A DNA stretch of 64,000 nucleotides from Rotaria sordida (lineage: Eukaryota > Rotifera > Eurotatoria > Philodinida > Philodinidae): positions 64,561 to 128,560 of the forward strand of contig CAJNOL010000375.1 in assembly GCA_905250125.1 (NCBI GenBank). Reading direction: 5' to 3'. Each line of letters starts with the position of its first letter. Positions within the stretch are counted from its first letter, which is position 1. The notes under the pieces are model-generated. The model had not been told where the DNA came from, did no database searches, and saw only the letters and a list, made by a program, of their open reading frames with translations. Positions 60,701 to 64,000 of the stretch are shown piece after piece. A program made the position numbers and the translations under genes.

Positions 60701-62374
60701 AGTTTTATCATACCCATAGAAATTGTGCTAACAGTTTTTCTTCTATGTCAATCGTTGAAATTGTTTCTTTTTTTTGTTTTCTTNNNNNNNNNNAAAAAAA
60801 AACAAATTGTTGTCTTTTTTTTTGCTTTCAGAGGTGCATTTATTGATGAAAAACGTCGACTTGAAGCACGTATAGTACAACTTGAAGAAGAATTAGAAGA
60901 AGAACAAACAAATACAGAAATAATTGGTGATAAACATAAAAAATTAGCAATAACTGTTGAACAACTTATGCTTGATCTTGCTGCTGAAAAAGCCAATAAT
61001 CAAAAAGCTGAAGTAAGTTTATCAGAGAAGGAAAAAAAACAAACAAAATTTTATTTTGTTTTTTTTTTCTAGGCTGTACGTAGTAATCTTGAACGACAAA
61101 ATCGAGAATTACGTGAAAAACTTGAAGAAAATGAAGAATTTGGTAAAGGAAAATCAAGAGCTATGCTTGGAGCACTTGAAGCTAAAGTTCATGCACTTGA
61201 AGAACAACTCGATGGCGAAGTTCGGTATGTGTAAACTATAAAAAAAAAAATTTTTAAATATTCGTTTATGCATATTTATAGAGAAAAACAAAAGATTAGT
61301 CGAAGTGTTCGTACACTTGAAAAACGTCTTCGTGATGCAACTGCTGTTGCTGATGAATCTCGAAAACAATCAGATGCTTATAAAGAACAAGTAATGATGA
61401 TTGCTTTTAATATTTAAACATTTGTTTTTTCGTTTTTATAAAGGCTGAAAAAGCAAGTGTACGTGTACGTAATATGAAACGAAGAGAAGAAGAATTAGAA
61501 GAAGAAGTAACACAAATGAAACAACGCTTACGTAAAGCATTACGAGAAAAAGATGAATTTGAAGAAAATCCAGCTTATCAACGAACACGGTAAGAAAACA
61601 AAATTTCATTTCGATCTTTAGTTCTTTTTTTTTCTTCTCTTTGTAATAAGGATCAGTTTTTGAAATTTTGTTAAACTTATTTTTTCTTTTTTCTCTTTCT
61701 TAACTTATTTAAAATCAGAAGAGATACATCTATGACTGATCTTGCATCCAATCGAGTCGTCAAATTAAATGATGATAAAAATGATGAGGTATTCAACATA
61801 TAGTTTTTGTTTTTTTTATTCGATCGCTTTCTGCGCAATGCTTATCTTTTTTTCTTTCTCTTGCACATAAATATTTAAATCTATAATTATAGTTAAACTC
61901 TTAGTTCCGTTCCCAACAGATAAGACAATGATACTGCACATGCATGATACTGAAAAGACTCTGAAGACTATCGCATGTCAATATTATTTTAATTGAATCC
62001 TTTTTTTGTTACCAATTAGTTCTCGACATAATTCTCATGACTTTCAATGACCAATAAGGTTCGATTAATGTTGTATTGTATGAATGTATACAAGACTTAG
62101 CTTTTTCTATATGCTTTTCTAATTCATATTTATTATTTCTTTGTTTTTTTTTATAAAATATTTATTTTTTTGTTTTTTTAGTCCTTCAACAGCGCATAGT
62201 TCTTCAACATCTTACGTTCGAACACTTGTAACATCAACAAAATATTATTCCGAATTATCTGATGATGATTTACAATCTGAAGCAACAAACGCAAGTGTAT
62301 CAGAGACACTTAATGGTGGTAATTCAACAATGCGAAACAGTGCTATTGGCGATTTAAACAATGGCAATCATTGA
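48771..62374 (+). CDS. MYH10: non-muscle myosin II heavy chain, 25 coding exons visible, one missing at an assembly gap
   Basis: Exons: 48771-49345, 49407-49527, 49592-49627, 49696-49741, 49807-50375, 51627-51950, 52010-52118, 52175-52345, 52408-52470, 52576-52763, 52935-53056, 54442-54511, 54568-54728, 54790-55102, 55153-55301, 55367-55481, 55531-55686, 57182-58643, 59957-60297, (missing), 60832-61012, 61073-61224, 61282-61390, 61444-61589, then 61719-61803 or 62182-62374. The actin motor ATPase is at about residues 80-780: P-loop GESGAGKT (193-200), switch [11 protein letters not shown], switch II DIAGFE, SH helix [12 protein letters not shown]. An IQ-type neck follows ([20 protein letters not shown]), then a coiled-coil rod of about 1100 residues. 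KKFVWVP and [16 protein letters not shown] are class II hallmarks. It drives cytokinesis, cell shape and contractility as bipolar filaments. Phase agrees throughout except between 60297 and 60832. MYH9/MYH10/zip orthology is not resolved. Confidence 0.93.
49592..49627 (+). other. 36-nt phase-0 exon at myosin loop 1
   Basis: Encodes [12 protein letters not shown] between ITQYQ and [12 protein letters not shown]. This is exactly the surface loop near the nucleotide pocket (loop 1), where vertebrate NMII-B takes its B1 insert. Skipping it keeps the frame. Borders are TTTTTAG acceptor and GTAAGA donor. Confidence 0.6.
52408..52470 (+). other. 63-nt phase-1 exon before myosin loop 2, likely optional
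   Basis: Encodes about 21 residues ([20 protein letters not shown]..) between EIWKD and the exon starting EIVG. Direct joining of the neighbours gives EIWKDAEIVG, the normal class II sequence. With the exon it reads EIWKDATIWG...DYTEIVG. The borders (TATTCAG / GTGAGT) are good and the phase is symmetric. Its hydrophobic composition is unusual for this position. Confidence 0.55.
56731..57135. mobile_element. MITE in myosin intron 17
   Basis: TAGAATCAAGATAAAAAGCT..CTTTCATCATTCAAAA..AGCTCTATTACTAC-type sequence at 56731-56812 is repeated in inverse at about 57060-57135. The arms are about 75 bp and the whole is about 400 bp. The interior has no coding capacity. It sits about 45 bp before the splice acceptor of the large rod exon (57182). 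Confidence 0.75.
60784..60793. other. assembly gap (10 N) inside a myosin intron
   Basis: Ten Ns mark a scaffold join, and the true length is unknown. The reading-frame phase mismatch of the flanking myosin exons (phase 0 out, phase 2 in) and the absent rod segment show that real sequence is missing here. Confidence 0.95.
61719..61803 (+). other. alternative terminal exon A of the myosin (short tailpiece)
   Basis: Joined to exon 61444-61589 in phase 2, it encodes [19 protein letters not shown].. and ends at TAG (61801-61803) if the weak donor GTATTC at 61789 is not used. If that donor is used with the acceptor at 62181, the frame shifts to an early stop (SFNSA). No canonical AATAAA was seen between 61803 and 62160. 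Confidence 0.5.
62182..62374 (+). other. alternative terminal exon B of the myosin (Ser/Thr-rich tailpiece)
   Basis: Joined directly to exon 61444-61589 (CG + T = Arg), it encodes 63 residues rich in Ser/Thr/Asn with an acidic cluster, [11 protein letters not shown], that resembles casein kinase II sites in vertebrate myosin tailpieces. It ends at TGA 62372-62374. It is in frame only if the 61719 exon is skipped. Confidence 0.65.
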
Positions 62375-63235
62375 GAGAGGGAAAAAATAATAATAATAGA
62401 AAACAAGAAAAAAAAAGCCAATTACACTGTTATTGTTTATCCTCATTTTTCGTTTGTCTCATACACAGTGAGTGTTATTCTCTATCGCATTTTGCTTGTG
62501 TGTTTGTGTGTTGTGTGTGTGTGTCTGCGCGTGTAATTTCATTTTTTTTGTTCTCGCTCTTCTTATATATGTCTGCTTATTTTTCCAAAATGTGAACATA
62601 GCCTTGCTCAGGGTTAGAGCTCCTCCTTCTCGTTGTCATTTTTCTTTATTCTTCATTTTATCGTTGCTACCTCTGTTAGACATTCTGTCTTTAAAAAGAA
62701 AAAAAAAAGGAAAAAAAAAACATCGAAATGATTACATTCCATTATTTACTAAAACATATTGAGCCGGCCACCAAAATCTAAACAATTTCTATATACATAT
62801 ATATATATATATATATTACGCTGCCTTGATGTTATCAGTATTCGGCGTTTGTCTCTTTGTTCTATGCGTTACTTTTCTTTTCTTTCTTTCTTTTTTTTTT
62901 TTTTTATACTTTCGTTCTCTTTAAACATAAGATATAGTCTCTCTATATTCCTTAAAATATATATAAACAAAAAAAACAAAATGTTCATTTAAATTTTTAT
63001 TGGTTACAACAACAATAGCATATGAATATAAAAGAAAATAAAAATAATAAACAGAATGTATCAATATAAACAAAAGATGATTGACATAGAAATAAAATAC
63101 ATGTGTAAATAATAATACGACCTACATAACGAAGAGCTAATGATTGAGCAAATGTCGATGATGAAGAAAATTTCATTGAATTACATATAGAATCTAGAAA
63201 AAAAAAAGATTAATTAATTAATTCTTTTTTTTCTT
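62375..63235. other. myosin 3' UTR and downstream flank
   Basis: T-rich and (TG)n/(TA)n simple sequence without a gene. AATAAA-like signals appear at about 63030-63050, suggesting a 3' UTR of up to about 670 nt. Open frames here are low-complexity chance frames. Confidence 0.4.
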
Positions 63236-64000
63236 TTTTTTTTATAACCTATGTCAAGAAAGTCTTGGCACAAGATTTTCCAGTTATTTTATCCGTCTTG
63301 ATTAGATATTTCTTATCAGGTTTTATACGAGATTGTAGCTTATTTTCTGTATATTCAGTCTATATAGAAATGTTGTGTATCAAGTAACGGGTGTCCCAGG
63401 AAAAATGGACCTCTCAGTATTTTTAAGATTTTTCCTCTATTACTCCTGTAATTAAAGTCTTTCTTATTATCAAAAGATAGCGCTTGAAATTCTCTACAAA
63501 AGCATATATGACTAGGCTTAAAAACTGTCTTAGATATATTTGAAAAAAGATGAAAACTAAAGACATACAAGCAGCTGTGAAATGTAAATAATGAGTGTCC
63601 CATAATAAATGGTTGTACTTTGTATTTCATATTTTAATCTCTAAATACGTTTTATTAAAAAAGCAAAATATACGATAAGATGCCGCATGAAAAGCTCTGC
63701 AATCTATAAACTAAAGTTTATTTTAATTGTATACTTTTTTTTTTACACGAATGAGAAATCCTTTTTCTTATTTTATTTTTTTATCACCTAATATGTATTC
63801 TTTAAAAAAAATCAAAATATACCACAAGATGCAGCGTGAAAAGCTCTAGAATCTACAAGGAACAGTTTATTCTATTTTTGTCATTTTTAAGTTCAAAATA
63901 ACTTCAAATTCTGTGCGATCAGTTTTCGCAATGGCGAAAATCCGGCGCACAGAGTTTTGCTTTTTTTTTGAAAACAAAAAGTATACAATTAAAATAAACT
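63236..64000. mobile_element. nested repeat elements at the window edge
   Basis: GTGTCCCAGGAAAAATGGAC (63389) and GTGTCCCATAATAAATGG (63594) are direct copies. A unit containing ATATAC.A.AAGATGC.GC.TGAAAAGCTCT occurs twice, at about 63632-63723 and 63778-63879 (period about 147 bp). AGTTTATTTTAATTGTATAC at about 63714-63733 is repeated in inverse at the very end (63969-64000). The GTGTCCCA ends again suggest mariner-like elements. The structure runs off the window. Confidence 0.6.

Noticed and set aside
60725..61072. Reading across the N gap as one myosin exon
   Set aside because: The part before 60832 is intron (poly-T tract and AG acceptor at 60830-60831). The frame through the Ns is accidental.
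62371..62992. Open frames in the myosin 3' region
   Set aside because: Low-complexity (TG)n, (TA)n and poly-T translations that overlap the inferred 3' UTR.
1..64000. tRNA, snRNA or rRNA genes
   Set aside because: I looked for GGTTCGAANCC-type B boxes with a matching A box and for rRNA-like GC-rich blocks. Partial matches such as 56942 (GGTTCGATTATTG) lack a cloverleaf partner. Short RNA genes could still be missed by eye.

Overview
This is a stretch of AT-rich animal nuclear DNA. The best guess is a bdelloid rotifer or close relative. It carries intron-containing single-copy metazoan genes with clear vertebrate and insect orthologues. Many introns are short (about 50-100 bp) with plain GT..AG borders, and third codon positions are strongly A/T. 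Several degenerate G/T-rich blocks resemble TGTGGG, the repeat reported for bdelloid telomeres. There is also a FLYWCH/MULE transposase relic. The species cannot be named from sequence alone. A 10-N run at 60784-60793 shows this is a scaffolded assembly.

Layout. Positions 1-12600 are gene-poor: a 28-bp tandem array, a foldback element with arms of tandem subrepeats (1069-1850), a Ser/Asn-rich single-exon gene (5045-5755), a nested pair of inverted-repeat elements (8441-9206), a small membrane protein with a Thr-rich tail (minus, 10497-10802), and two telomere-like hairpins (11314-11438, 11938-12071). Positions 12663-13544 hold a tiny helical-protein gene with two alternative first exons and a 10-nt microexon. 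At 15225-15707 there may be a LURP-one/Tubby-like gene.

Positions 18629-62374 hold conserved genes: a SIAH/Sina RING E3 ligase (+, 18629-20675), a MULE transposase pseudogene (-, 21520-22970), MAB-21 (-, 24486-26108), the ESCRT-III factor IST1 (-, 30302-32515), an ADAR2-type RNA adenosine deaminase with two dsRNA-binding domains (+, 37309-42069), an aldo-keto reductase (+, 43748-44605) and a non-muscle myosin II heavy chain (+, 48771-62374). Exon maps were rebuilt by hand from reading-frame phase and splice sites. SIAH, MAB-21, IST1 and ADAR close perfectly. The myosin closes except at the assembly gap, where an exon of roughly 215 nt is missing.

The genes do not form one pathway and stand as independent units on both strands. 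The shared theme is repeats: at least ten long inverted-repeat (hairpin-forming) elements lie between genes and inside introns of IST1, ADAR and myosin. The most interesting is a near-palindromic element of about 350 bp that ends about 30 bp before an ADAR splice acceptor, where it could form double-stranded RNA in the ADAR transcript itself. The myosin gene adds small phase-symmetric exons at motor loops 1 and 2 and two alternative C-terminal tail exons.
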